NCBI GenBank assembly: GCA_040414495.1 | Contig: JBEDUI010000154.1 | Coordinates: 1 to 64,000 of the forward strand | Direction of reading: 5' to 3' | Length of the DNA: 64,000 bases | Source of the DNA: DATAVB01 sp040414495 | GTDB taxonomy: Bacteria; Actinomycetota; Actinomycetes; Mycobacteriales; QHCD01 | Shown here: in pieces, positions 32,783 through 40,356 of the stretch | Numbering within the stretch: position 1 is the first letter of the stretch | Layout of the letters: each line of letters begins with the position of its first letter | Notes under the pieces: generated by a model | What the model saw: the letters and a program-made list of their open reading frames with translations, nothing else | What the model was told of the DNA's origin: nothing | Database searches by the model: none | Program-made: the position numbers and the translations under genes

Positions 32783-33268
32783 TCAGGCTCCGGACACGAC
32801 CTCGCCGTTGTCCAGGTGCACCGGAACCTTCGGTAGTGGCTTGGGCGCGGGTCCGCCGAGCACCTTGCCGGTGGTCGCGTCATACCGTGAGCCATGGCAG
32901 GGGCAGTGCAGTTCCTTGCCGGCCGGTTTCACCGTGCAACCCATGTGCGTACAAATTGCGCTGAACGCGGCGGCCGTCCCCTTCGTCGGCTGCGCGACCA
33001 CGATCGGATTCGAGCCGTCCTTGGCCGAAATCGCCTGCCCGACTGGGATATCGGCCAGCTTGGCCAGCTTGACGCCGGACGCCGGCTTGCCCCCACCCTT
33101 GGCCTTGCCACCCGCGTTCGACCCGCCCGAGCCGTTCGACGACCCACCGGAGCTACACGCGGCCAGCACCACCGCACCGGATCCGGCGGCGCCCGCGCCG
33201 AGCACGGCGCGGCGGGTCAGCTGATCGTGCGAAATAGGTGCGGCTGCATCGCGGGATGTTTCGGTCAT
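32783..33268 (-). CDS. Tat-exported Rieske [2Fe-2S] lipoprotein
   Basis: A 161-residue soluble Rieske protein. It has a twin-arginine signal (TRRAVLGAGAAGS) ending in a lipobox (LAACSS), a Gly/Ser/Lys linker, then a compact Rieske domain with ligands CTHMGC and CPCHGS. It is unlike QcrA in lacking membrane helices. It is divergent from the membrane-protein/sigma/anti-sigma unit, and a TGAACC-N16-CGTGAT promoter precedes it, so it probably belongs to the regulon of that sigma factor. Confidence 0.92.
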   Translation of the reverse strand: MTETSRDAAAPISHDQLTRRAVLGAGAAGSGAVVLAACSSGGSSNGSGGSNAGGKAKGGGKPASGVKLAKLADIPVGQAISAKDGSNPIVVAQPTKGTAAAFSAICTHMGCTVKPAGKELHCPCHGSRYDATTGKVLGGPAPKPLPKVPVHLDNGEVVSGA

Positions 33269-33303
33269 CAGGTGCCTCCTCTGGTCGGATCGGTCACCAA
33301 GTG

Positions 33304-33331
33304 ATCACGGTGTCGGCCGGTGGCCGGTTCA
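33304..33331 (-). promoter_or_regulatory. SigL-like ECF promoter for the Rieske lipoprotein gene
   Basis: On the minus strand TGAACC (33326-33331) and CGTGAT (33304-33309) are separated by exactly 16 bases. The published M. tuberculosis SigL consensus, from memory, is TGAACC-N16/17-CGTGTC. Confidence 0.8.
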
Positions 33332-33344
33332 ATCCGATGCCGGT

Positions 33345-33372
33345 TGAACTAGAAGAGGGACCCGCCCGTGCT
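33345..33372 (+). promoter_or_regulatory. SigL-like ECF promoter for the membrane-protein/sigma/anti-sigma operon
   Basis: TGAACT (33345-33350), 16-base spacer, CGTGCT (33367-33372). It mirrors the promoter on the other strand 13 bases away. It implies autoregulation of the sigma operon. Confidence 0.78.
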
Positions 33373-33405
33373 AGGGGGTGAACGCAACGGGCGAGGGGAA
33401 TTGCG

Positions 33406-33900
33406 ATGAAGTCCGAGACAGACCGCTCCGGGGCACGTAGCTCGGGGGTGGACATAGTCACCAGCCACCGAACCGGCGGCGAATCAACGTTCGAATGGAC
33501 ACGGGCGCGCGATGGCGTGTTGCGCGGACTCACCGCGGCCGGCATATTGCTGTCGGCGGTGGTCCACCTTGAGCTCTACTCGGTGCAAGGGTTCAAGGAC
33601 ATTCACATCATCGGCCCGCTGTTCATGCTGAACGCGATTGCGGGTCTGGTGATCGGCATCGCGATGCTGGTGTGGGAGCACTGGCTGCCCACATTTCTCG
33701 CGGTTGGCTTCGCCGCGACAACGCTGGTCTTTTTCTACCTCTCGGTGACAATTGGCACATTCGGCTTACACGAGGTGCTGAACGGTACGTCCCAAGTGAT
33801 GGCTGAGGTCGCCGAGTGGACCGCTCTGGTTCTTGGCTCAATCCTGCTGGTACTGCAGCTGTGGAAGTACGTACCGGCGGGTTGGCTCGGACGTCGGTGA
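33406..33900 (+). CDS. Four-helix membrane protein upstream of the SigL-type operon
   Basis: 164 residues: about 35 cytoplasmic residues, then four helices (VLRGLTAAGILLSAVVHLELY, IIGPLFMLNAIAGLVIGIAMLVW, FLAVGFAATTLVFFYLSVTIG and EWTALVLGSILLVLQLW). The first helix has a His-x-Glu (VHLEL) like that in other small actinobacterial redox-associated membrane proteins. It is preceded by a SigL-like promoter and followed 14 bases later by the sigma gene. No known function; it may work with the Rieske lipoprotein. Confidence 0.85.
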   Translation: MKSETDRSGARSSGVDIVTSHRTGGESTFEWTRARDGVLRGLTAAGILLSAVVHLELYSVQGFKDIHIIGPLFMLNAIAGLVIGIAMLVWEHWLPTFLAVGFAATTLVFFYLSVTIGTFGLHEVLNGTSQVMAEVAEWTALVLGSILLVLQLWKYVPAGWLGRR

Positions 33901-33914
33901 GTAGGTCGGCCACA

Positions 33915-34451
33915 ATGGTCGCATCGAACGGGAACGGCGCGATGACCCCAGCGGACAACGACCTGCTCAAGGCGCTGCACGACGAGTACGCGGCACCGCT
34001 ATGGTCGTTCGCCCTGCGCCTGACCGGTGGCGACCGGGGTCGCGCCGAGGACGTTGTGCAGGAGACCCTGCTGCGCGCCTGGCGTCATCCTGAGGTTGTG
34101 AATTCCCCCCGCGGGTCGGCCCGCTCGTGGCTGTTCACCGTCGCGCGTCGGATCGTGATCGACGAATGGCGGTCGCGGCAGTCCAAGCCAGAAGTGATGA
34201 TGGCCGCGCCGCCCGAACGCGGGGTTGCCGACAAGACTGACCAGGTGCTGCAAGGGTGGCTGGTGAGTGAGGCGTTGAACTCGTTGTCGCCTGCACATCG
34301 GCAGGTGATAGTCGAGTGTTTCTACCGTGGCCATTCGGTGGCGGAGGCAGCCGAGAAGTTGGGCGTGCCAGAAGGCACCATTAAGTCACGTACGCATTAC
34401 GCACTGCGCGCGCTCCGGCTCGCGCTTCAGGAGATGGGGGTGAGCGAATAA
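33915..34451 (+). CDS. sigL: SigL-type ECF RNA polymerase sigma factor
   Basis: A 178-residue sigma-70 family protein. Region 2 is LLKALHDEYAAPLWSFALRLTGGDRGRAEDVVQETLLRAWRHPEV, then RSWLFTVARRIVIDEWRSRQSKP. Region 4 is NSLSPAHRQVIVECFYRGHSVAEAAEKLGVPEGTIKSRTHYALRALRLAL. It resembles SigL/SigK of mycobacteria. ATG 33915 is preferred; ATG 33942 is possible. The stop overlaps the anti-sigma start (TAATG). Two SigL-like promoters upstream suggest it controls its own operon and the Rieske gene. Confidence 0.9.
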   Translation: MVASNGNGAMTPADNDLLKALHDEYAAPLWSFALRLTGGDRGRAEDVVQETLLRAWRHPEVVNSPRGSARSWLFTVARRIVIDEWRSRQSKPEVMMAAPPERGVADKTDQVLQGWLVSEALNSLSPAHRQVIVECFYRGHSVAEAAEKLGVPEGTIKSRTHYALRALRLALQEMGVSE

Positions 34452-35107
34452 TGGAGGACCAGTTCGCCACCTATGACGCCGCGTACGTCCTAGGCGCGCT
34501 GTCTCCCTCCGACCGTCGGGCCTACGAGGAGCATTTGTCCGAGTGCGCCTCGTGCGCCGAGGCCGTCGCCGAATTGGCCGGGATGCCCGGGCTGTTGTCC
34601 CGGGTCCCGCTGAACGAGGTGATGGCCGACGAGCCGGCCGAACCGGTCCCGCCGTCGCTGCTGCCGCGGATGGCGAATTCGATTGCCCGGCGGCGTCGGC
34701 GGACCCGGTGGATAACGGGAGGCTCGGCGTTGGCCGCGGCCGCCGCGCTGATCGTCCTGCTGGTGTTGGTGTTCGTACCCGGTGGGTCGAACACACCGAC
34801 CGGGACGAACACGAAGATGACAGCGTTGGTTCCGATATCGATGAAGGCATCGGTGCAGATCAGCGATGTGGCCTGGGGTGCCAAGATCAACCTGCACTGC
34901 TTGTACCAGCCTTCCAACTACCTCGACCGGAAGTACACGCTCACGATCACCGACAAGCAGCAACACACCCAGCAGGTGGCCAGCTGGACCGCGTTGCCGG
35001 GCAAGCGGACGGTGATCAGCGGCTCGACCGCAATGCACCGGGCTGATATCGCCAGCGTTGATATTCGCGGCGACACCGGGCAGGCGCTGCTGAGCGCCTC
35101 GCCGTAG
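34451..35107 (+). CDS. ZAS-type membrane anti-sigma factor (RslA-like)
   Basis: A 218-residue partner of the preceding sigma factor. The cytoplasmic part (YVLGALSPSDRRAYEEHLSECASCAEAVAELAGM) contains the HxxxCxxC zinc-binding anti-sigma motif. One helix (GSALAAAAALIVLLVLVFV) follows near residue 95, then an extracytoplasmic beta-rich domain (WGAKINLHCLYQP, LDRKYTLTITDKQQHTQQVASW). The zinc centre of RslA responds to redox conditions; that could link it to the Rieske protein of the same regulon (inference). Confidence 0.9.
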   Translation: MEDQFATYDAAYVLGALSPSDRRAYEEHLSECASCAEAVAELAGMPGLLSRVPLNEVMADEPAEPVPPSLLPRMANSIARRRRRTRWITGGSALAAAAALIVLLVLVFVPGGSNTPTGTNTKMTALVPISMKASVQISDVAWGAKINLHCLYQPSNYLDRKYTLTITDKQQHTQQVASWTALPGKRTVISGSTAMHRADIASVDIRGDTGQALLSASP

Positions 35108-35116
35108 CTTTCGGCC

Positions 35117-35173
35117 CAGGCAGTCGCAACGCCCCGGCTACCTGCCCTGGTAGCCGGGGCGTTTGACTGCCTG
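35117..35173 (+). terminator. Long hairpin terminator after the anti-sigma gene
   Basis: The inner stem AACGCCCCGGCTACC (35128-35142) pairs with 35149-35163. An outer stem CAGGCAGTC (35117-35125) pairs with 35165-35173. The inner stem is followed by TTTGACT. Confidence 0.88.
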
Positions 35174-35269
35174 CGTTGTCCACTCTGGACAGAGGTTGTA
35201 CGCGGTGTCGGGAGGCACGGATCCGGCGGTCTCGTTCGATCACAATCCACGATCTGACAGGCTGGACCC

Positions 35270-36880
35270 GTGACGGACGAAACATCATCCGAAGCCGCGG
35301 CCGGAACCGACGCGGCAGCCGGCGCCGAGCCCGTACCCGAGCGGGCTGAAACGGCCGAGCAGCCGAACGCGGCAAGCGACTCGGCGACCGAGCCAGCCGC
35401 CGGGCCGGACGTTGGAGACGGGCCGGACGCGGACGAGACGGCCGGCGAGCCTGTGGCCGTACCGGACCCGGATGCGCCTGAGGCTCAGGAGCCCAGCGCC
35501 GATGCGGCCGACGAATCAGGCGCGGAATCGGTTGAGACCTCCCCCGACGAAGAGGCCTCGGCCGACGAACCAGCTGATGCGGAGCCCGAACCGGTTGATC
35601 CGCTGGACGCGATGCGCGACCGCATCGAGATCCCCGACGACACGTTCGCCGAACAGGCCACCGAACGGCAGGCCACGCTGATCAAACCGGTCGGTTCGCT
35701 GGGTCGCCTTGAGAACGTCGCAGCCTGGTTCAGCTCCGCCCAGGGCAACTGCCCGCCGCACGACTTCGTCCGGCCGCGGGTCATCGTCTTCGCGGCCGAC
35801 CACGGCATCGCGGCGGCCGGCGTGTCCGCGTATCCGGCCGAGGCGACCGGTCAGCTGTTCGCGGCCATGCTGGCCGGCGGCGCGCCGATCAACGTCCTCG
35901 CCGATGTGGCCGGCGCGACCGTACGGCTGGTCGACCTGGCGGTGGACGCCGATACGCCGGCACCGGTCAGTACGCACAAGGTGCGCCGCGGCAGCGGCCG
36001 GATCGACCGCGAGAACGCGCTGAGCCGGGAGGAGACGCAGCGGGCGTTCGATGCCGGCGTGGCGATCGCCGACGAAGAGATCGACGGCGGCGCCGACCTG
36101 TTGCTCCTGGCCGACCTGGGCGTCGGCAACACCACCGCCGCGGCCGTGCTCATCGCGGTCTGTCTGGGCCTCGAGCCGTCAGCGGTCACCGGTCGGGGCA
36201 GCGGCATCGACGACGCCACGTGGATGCGCAAGGTCGTGGTGGTACGCAATGCGTTGCGGCGCGGCCGGACGTTCCGGTACGAGACGTTGGAGCTGCTGGG
36301 TTGCTCCGGCGGGGCCGATATCGCCGCTATGACCGGCTTTCTGCTGCAGGCGTCGGTCCGCCGCACCCCGGTCGTACTGGACGGTGTGGTGTCGGCGGCC
36401 GCGGCGATGGTCGCCCGGGATACCGCGTACGACGCCTCGTCGTGGTGGTTCGCCAGCCACAAGTCGGCCGAGCCGGCGCACCTGGCCGCGTTGGAGTCCC
36501 TGGGCCTGGAACCGCTGCTGGACCTGGGAATCCAGCTCGGTCAGGGCACCGGCGGCCTGGTCGCGCTGCCGCTGATCCGGGCCGCGGTCCGTACCTTGGC
36601 CGAGGTCTCCACGTTGACCGAGGCCGGGGTCAACAACACGCCGACCGTCCCGGTTCCCGAGCCGCGACGCCGGCCCGCGCGCCGGACCCCGCCGCCCGAG
36701 ACAGCGTCGGAAACACCAGACGCGGCTGAAGCATTGACTACAGCAGACACCGAAGCAACCGAGGAACCGGCCGTACCGGAAACACCGGCCGTACCCGAAA
36801 CACCGGCGGAACCGGAGCCGACGACATCGGAGCCATCCGATATCACCCAGGCCACCGAGACGCCCGAGGAGGATCATTGA
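35270..36880 (+). CDS. cobT: Nicotinate-nucleotide:dimethylbenzimidazole phosphoribosyltransferase with long acidic extensions
   Basis: Makes alpha-ribazole phosphate for the lower ligand of cobalamin. The core (about residues 110-460) shows KPVGSLGRLE, VIVFAADHGIAAAGVSAYP, LLLADLGVGNTTAAAVLIA, LLDLGIQLGQGTGGLVALPLIRAA and the catalytic Glu region VSTLTEAGV. Around it are an Ala/Glu/Asp/Pro-rich N-terminal tail of about 110 residues and a similar C-terminal tail of about 75, both probably disordered. M. tuberculosis CobT is about 360 residues and has neither. The start is GTG 35270. It overlaps map by four bases. Confidence 0.93.
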   Translation: MTDETSSEAAAGTDAAAGAEPVPERAETAEQPNAASDSATEPAAGPDVGDGPDADETAGEPVAVPDPDAPEAQEPSADAADESGAESVETSPDEEASADEPADAEPEPVDPLDAMRDRIEIPDDTFAEQATERQATLIKPVGSLGRLENVAAWFSSAQGNCPPHDFVRPRVIVFAADHGIAAAGVSAYPAEATGQLFAAMLAGGAPINVLADVAGATVRLVDLAVDADTPAPVSTHKVRRGSGRIDRENALSREETQRAFDAGVAIADEEIDGGADLLLLADLGVGNTTAAAVLIAVCLGLEPSAVTGRGSGIDDATWMRKVVVVRNALRRGRTFRYETLELLGCSGGADIAAMTGFLLQASVRRTPVVLDGVVSAAAAMVARDTAYDASSWWFASHKSAEPAHLAALESLGLEPLLDLGIQLGQGTGGLVALPLIRAAVRTLAEVSTLTEAGVNNTPTVPVPEPRRRPARRTPPPETASETPDAAEALTTADTEATEEPAVPETPAVPETPAEPEPTTSEPSDITQATETPEEDH

Positions 36881-37737
36881 CCCGCGCCCTGCTCACCCCG
36901 GGCCGTCCCACCCCCATCCGCGAGGTGCCGGCGCACATCGCGCGACCCGAGTACGTCGGCAAACCGGCGCCGACCGTGACCAACGAGCCGCTGATCAAGG
37001 ACGAGGACACGATCAAGCGGATGCGCATTGCCAGCCGGATCGCGGCCGACGCGCTGGCCGAGGTCGGGCGCGCGGTCCGGCCGGGCATCACCACCGACGA
37101 ACTGGACGCGGTCGGACACGACTACCTCATCGGCCACGACGCGTACCCGTCGACGCTGGGATATCGCGGCTACCCCAAGTCGCTGTGCAGTTCGCTGAAC
37201 GAGGTGATCTGCCACGGCATCCCGGACACCACCACGTTGCAGGACGGCGACATCGTCAACATCGACATCACCGCCTTCATCGACGGCGTACACGGTGACA
37301 CCAACGCGACGTTCCTGGTCGGAAATGTCAGCGAAGAGGTCCGGCTGCTGGTCGAGCGGACCGAGGAAGCCACGATGCGCGGCATTCGCGCGGTCAAGCC
37401 GGGTCGGCCGTTCAATGTCATCGGCCGGGTGATCGAGAGTTACGCGCGACGTTTCGGGTACGGAGTGGTACGTGATTTCACCGGTCACGGCGTCGGCACG
37501 ATATTCCACAATGGACTGGTAATTCCGCATTACGATGCACCCGACCACGAGGGCATTATCGAGCCAGGAATGACGTTTACGATCGAGCCGATGATCACGC
37601 TCGGCGCGATCGAACCGCGGTTGTGGAAGGACGGCTGGACCGCCGTTACCGTCGACGGTTCGTGGACGGCGCAATTTGAGCACACGCTCGTGGTGACCGA
37701 TGACGGCGCCGAGATTCTTACGCTGCCAAGCACCTGA
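36877..37737 (+). CDS. map: Methionine aminopeptidase, type I
   Basis: A 286-residue type Ib enzyme that removes initiator Met. The N-terminal extension carries the PxxP-type stretch typical of MetAP1c. Metal ligands are visible: Asp in IVNIDITAFIDGVHGDTNATF, His in TGHGVGTIFHNG, Glu in FTIEPMI and Glu in AQFEHTLVV. The start is TTG 36877, eight bases after GAGGAGG and overlapping the cobT stop (TTGA), so it is translationally coupled to cobT. Confidence 0.94.
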   Translation: MTRALLTPGRPTPIREVPAHIARPEYVGKPAPTVTNEPLIKDEDTIKRMRIASRIAADALAEVGRAVRPGITTDELDAVGHDYLIGHDAYPSTLGYRGYPKSLCSSLNEVICHGIPDTTTLQDGDIVNIDITAFIDGVHGDTNATFLVGNVSEEVRLLVERTEEATMRGIRAVKPGRPFNVIGRVIESYARRFGYGVVRDFTGHGVGTIFHNGLVIPHYDAPDHEGIIEPGMTFTIEPMITLGAIEPRLWKDGWTAVTVDGSWTAQFEHTLVVTDDGAEILTLPST

Positions 37738-37793
37738 TTAATCGTGCGTGAATTCGGCGCTTTAATCGGGCGCCGAATTCACGCACGAATCAG
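37735..37793. terminator. Bidirectional terminator between map and the aldehyde dehydrogenase gene
   Basis: A perfect 19-bp stem (37742-37760 with 37770-37788, TCGTGCGTGAATTCGGCGC) with a 9-base loop. Flanking CTGAT/ATCAG (37735-37739 and 37789-37793) extends the pairing. It lies between convergent stops and overlaps both coding ends by a few bases. Confidence 0.9.
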
Positions 37794-39274
37794 CCAAGGG
37801 TGAATGGGTCGCGGGTTTTCCCACTCAATTCGACCCAGACCGATTTCGTCTCGGTGTATTCGCTGATGGCCTCGATCCCGTTCTCCCGGCCCAGTCCGCT
37901 GGCGCCGAACCCGCCGAACGGAACGTGCGGCGCGACCACCCGGTAGGCGTTGATCCACACCGTTCCGGCCCGGAGTTTGGCCGCGACCCGGTGGGCCCGG
38001 TGCACGTCCTTGGTCCAGACCGAGCCGGCTAGGCCGTACCGGCTGCCGTTGGCCAGTGCCACCGCCTCGTCCTCGTCGGTGAACGTGCTGACCGCCACGA
38101 CCGGACCGAAGATCTCCTCCCGTACCGCCCGCATGGTCGGTGCGGTGTCGGTCAGCACGGTCGGTTGTACGAAATAGCCGCCCAATCCTGGGGCCGTTTC
38201 CCCGCCGCAGGCGATGGTGGCGCCTTCGACCTTGGCCGCCGCGAAATGGTCGAGCACGGTCTGGAATTGGCGTTCGTTCGACAACGGGCCCATTTCGGTG
38301 GTCGGGTCGCTCGGGTCGCCGAGCCGGATCGTGGCCGCGCGATCGACCACCCGCTGCACCACGGCGTCGGCCACATCTTTGTGCACGACCAGCCGGGAAC
38401 CGGCCATGCAGGTCTGCCCGGTCGCGGCGAAAACGCCGGCCACCACCCCGTTCGCGGCCGCGTCCAGATCCGCGTCGGGAAATACGACCTGAGCCGATTT
38501 GCCGCCCAATTCCAGCGTGACCCGAGTGAAGTTCTCGGCTGCCGCGTGTGCCACCGCCCGGCCGACCGCGGTCGATCCGGTGAACGCGATCTTGTCGATG
38601 CCTTCGTGTCCGGCCAGCGCCTTGCCGACCTCCGGCCCCCACCCGGTCACCACGTTCACCACGCCGGGCGGGAAACCGGCCTCGTCGATCAATTTGGCCA
38701 ACTCGATCGTGCTGGCCGGCGTGTAGTCGCTCGGCTTGATCACCATCGTGCAGCCGGCGGCCAGGGCCGGGGCGAGCTTCCACATCAGCAGCAGCAACGG
38801 CGAGTTCCACGGCACGATCGCGCCGACCACGCCGACCGGATGATGCAACGTATAGACGAGGTAGTTCGGTTTGTCCGACGGAATGACGCTGCCCTGCACC
38901 TTGTCGGCCAGCCCGCCGAAGTAGTAGCACCATTGCGGCAGGTACCGGGCCTGGTCGGCCATTTCACGCAGCAGCTTGCCGTTGTCCCGGGTCTCGATCC
39001 GGCCCAGCCGGTCGGCGTCCCGGGCGATCAGATCGCCGAGGTTGCGCAGCAACGCGCCTCGCGCGGTCGCGGTCAGCTGACCCCAGGGCCCGTCCAACGC
39101 CGCCCGCGCCGCGGCCACCGCCCGGTCGACATCGGCGGCGTCGGCGTCGGGAACGCGGGCCCAGGGTTCGCCGGTGTACGGGTCGATCGAGTCGTACGTC
39201 CGGGCGCTGTGCGAGGGCGCCGCCTCGCCGGCGATGAACATGGAGAACTCGTCGAGCTCATGCAGACTGGTCAT
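37790..39274 (-). CDS. NAD(P)-dependent aldehyde dehydrogenase
   Basis: A 494-residue ALDH superfamily enzyme. It has the cofactor motif FTGSTAVGRAVA, the general-base Glu in VTLELGGKSAQVVF and the nucleophile Cys in FAATGQTCMAGSRL, with PWNSPLLLLMWKLAPALAAGCTMVIKPSDYTP upstream and the usual EIFGPVVAVSTFTDEDEAVALAN near the end. It oxidises an unknown aldehyde to the acid. It is divergent from the HMG-CoA-lyase-like gene, with only 72 bases between them. Confidence 0.94.
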   Translation of the reverse strand: MTSLHELDEFSMFIAGEAAPSHSARTYDSIDPYTGEPWARVPDADAADVDRAVAAARAALDGPWGQLTATARGALLRNLGDLIARDADRLGRIETRDNGKLLREMADQARYLPQWCYYFGGLADKVQGSVIPSDKPNYLVYTLHHPVGVVGAIVPWNSPLLLLMWKLAPALAAGCTMVIKPSDYTPASTIELAKLIDEAGFPPGVVNVVTGWGPEVGKALAGHEGIDKIAFTGSTAVGRAVAHAAAENFTRVTLELGGKSAQVVFPDADLDAAANGVVAGVFAATGQTCMAGSRLVVHKDVADAVVQRVVDRAATIRLGDPSDPTTEMGPLSNERQFQTVLDHFAAAKVEGATIACGGETAPGLGGYFVQPTVLTDTAPTMRAVREEIFGPVVAVSTFTDEDEAVALANGSRYGLAGSVWTKDVHRAHRVAAKLRAGTVWINAYRVVAPHVPFGGFGASGLGRENGIEAISEYTETKSVWVELSGKTRDPFTLG

Positions 39275-39346
39275 CAGGTCCCCTCAACCTTGAGGTGACG
39301 GCCGGTCCCTTGCGGGCCATCTGCCGCGAGTGTAGGAGCGCAGCGC

Positions 39347-40240
39347 ATGGACGTCAGCATCGTTGAGGTGAGTCCACGCGACGGCCTGCAGAACGAGGAC
39401 GTACTGCTGCCGACCGAGGTGAAGGTCGAGCTGATCCGGCGGCTGGTGGGGGCGGGGTTGCGCCGGATCGAGGCAGTGTCGTTCGCGCACCCGAAGCTGG
39501 TGCCGGCGATGGCCGACGCCGAAGCAGTGATGGCGGCCGTACCGCGGTCCCCCGACGTCTCGTACGCGGGCCTGATCCTCAACCGACGCGGCCTGGATCG
39601 GGCCCTGGACACCGGTGTGGACGAGATCAACGTCGTGGTGTGCGTCAGCGACACGTTCAGCCGGCGCAATCAGAACGCCAGCACGGACGAGGCGATGGAC
39701 GCGGCGACCGACGTACTGACCCGAGCCCGCGCACAGGGATTGTTCACCACATTGACGCTCTCGACCGCGTTCGGCTGCCCGTTCGAAGGCGAGGTCGACC
39801 CTGATCGAGTGGTGGAGCTGGCTGGCATCGGGGCTCGGGCCGGGGCGCACGAGGTGTGCATCGGCGACACGATCGGGGTCGGGGTTCCGACCCAGGTACG
39901 CCGGCTCGCTGATGGGGTCCGGGATGCCGTTAGCACCGAGGTCGGCCTGCGGTTCCATTTCCACAACACCCGCAACACCGGATTCGCGAACGCGGCGGCG
40001 GCACTGGATGAGGGCGTACGGATATTGGACTCGAGCGCCGGCGGTATCGGCGGCTGCCCGTTCGCCCCGGCCGCGACCGGCAACATCGCGACCGAGGACC
40101 TGCTTTATCTGCTGGACCGGATGGGTTACCGGACCGGCGTAGACCTGGAGTCGCTGCTGCCGACGGCCGCGTACCTCAGCGCGCAGCTCGGCCACGACGT
40201 ACCGGCGCTGCTCCCTCGCGCCGGCGTCTTTCCCAGCTGA
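39347..40240 (+). CDS. Hydroxymethylglutaryl-CoA lyase family protein
   Basis: A 297-residue DRE-TIM metallolyase. The opening VEVSPRDGLQNE carries the active Arg-Asp pair, FHFHNTRNTGFAN the metal-binding His pair, and GGIGGCPFAPAATGNIATED the HMGL loop with the catalytic Cys. It cleaves 3-hydroxy-3-methylglutaryl-CoA to acetyl-CoA and acetoacetate in leucine breakdown; related lyases act on other hydroxyacyl-CoAs. No leucine-catabolic genes are adjacent, so the in vivo substrate is uncertain. Confidence 0.88.
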   Translation: MDVSIVEVSPRDGLQNEDVLLPTEVKVELIRRLVGAGLRRIEAVSFAHPKLVPAMADAEAVMAAVPRSPDVSYAGLILNRRGLDRALDTGVDEINVVVCVSDTFSRRNQNASTDEAMDAATDVLTRARAQGLFTTLTLSTAFGCPFEGEVDPDRVVELAGIGARAGAHEVCIGDTIGVGVPTQVRRLADGVRDAVSTEVGLRFHFHNTRNTGFANAAAALDEGVRILDSSAGGIGGCPFAPAATGNIATEDLLYLLDRMGYRTGVDLESLLPTAAYLSAQLGHDVPALLPRAGVFPS

Positions 40241-40304
40241 CCCGCTGCGCAGCGGACCGCGACGCGGCTCCCAACCACGGGCCGACCAGTCCGCCCGGCC
40301 CGTG

Positions 40305-40339
40305 TGTGACTCTGCTCCAGCCGTTGGAGCAGAGTCACA
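40305..40339. repeat. Palindromic hairpin, copy B (first copy at 17384)
   Basis: A perfect 15-bp stem TGTGACTCTGCTCCA/TGGAGCAGAGTCACA with loop GCCGT, between convergent genes. It shares arms and flanking CAGG with the hairpin at 17384-17420. It may also terminate transcription in both directions. Confidence 0.78.
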
Positions 40340-40356
40340 GGCCCCGGGGTCCGGTA

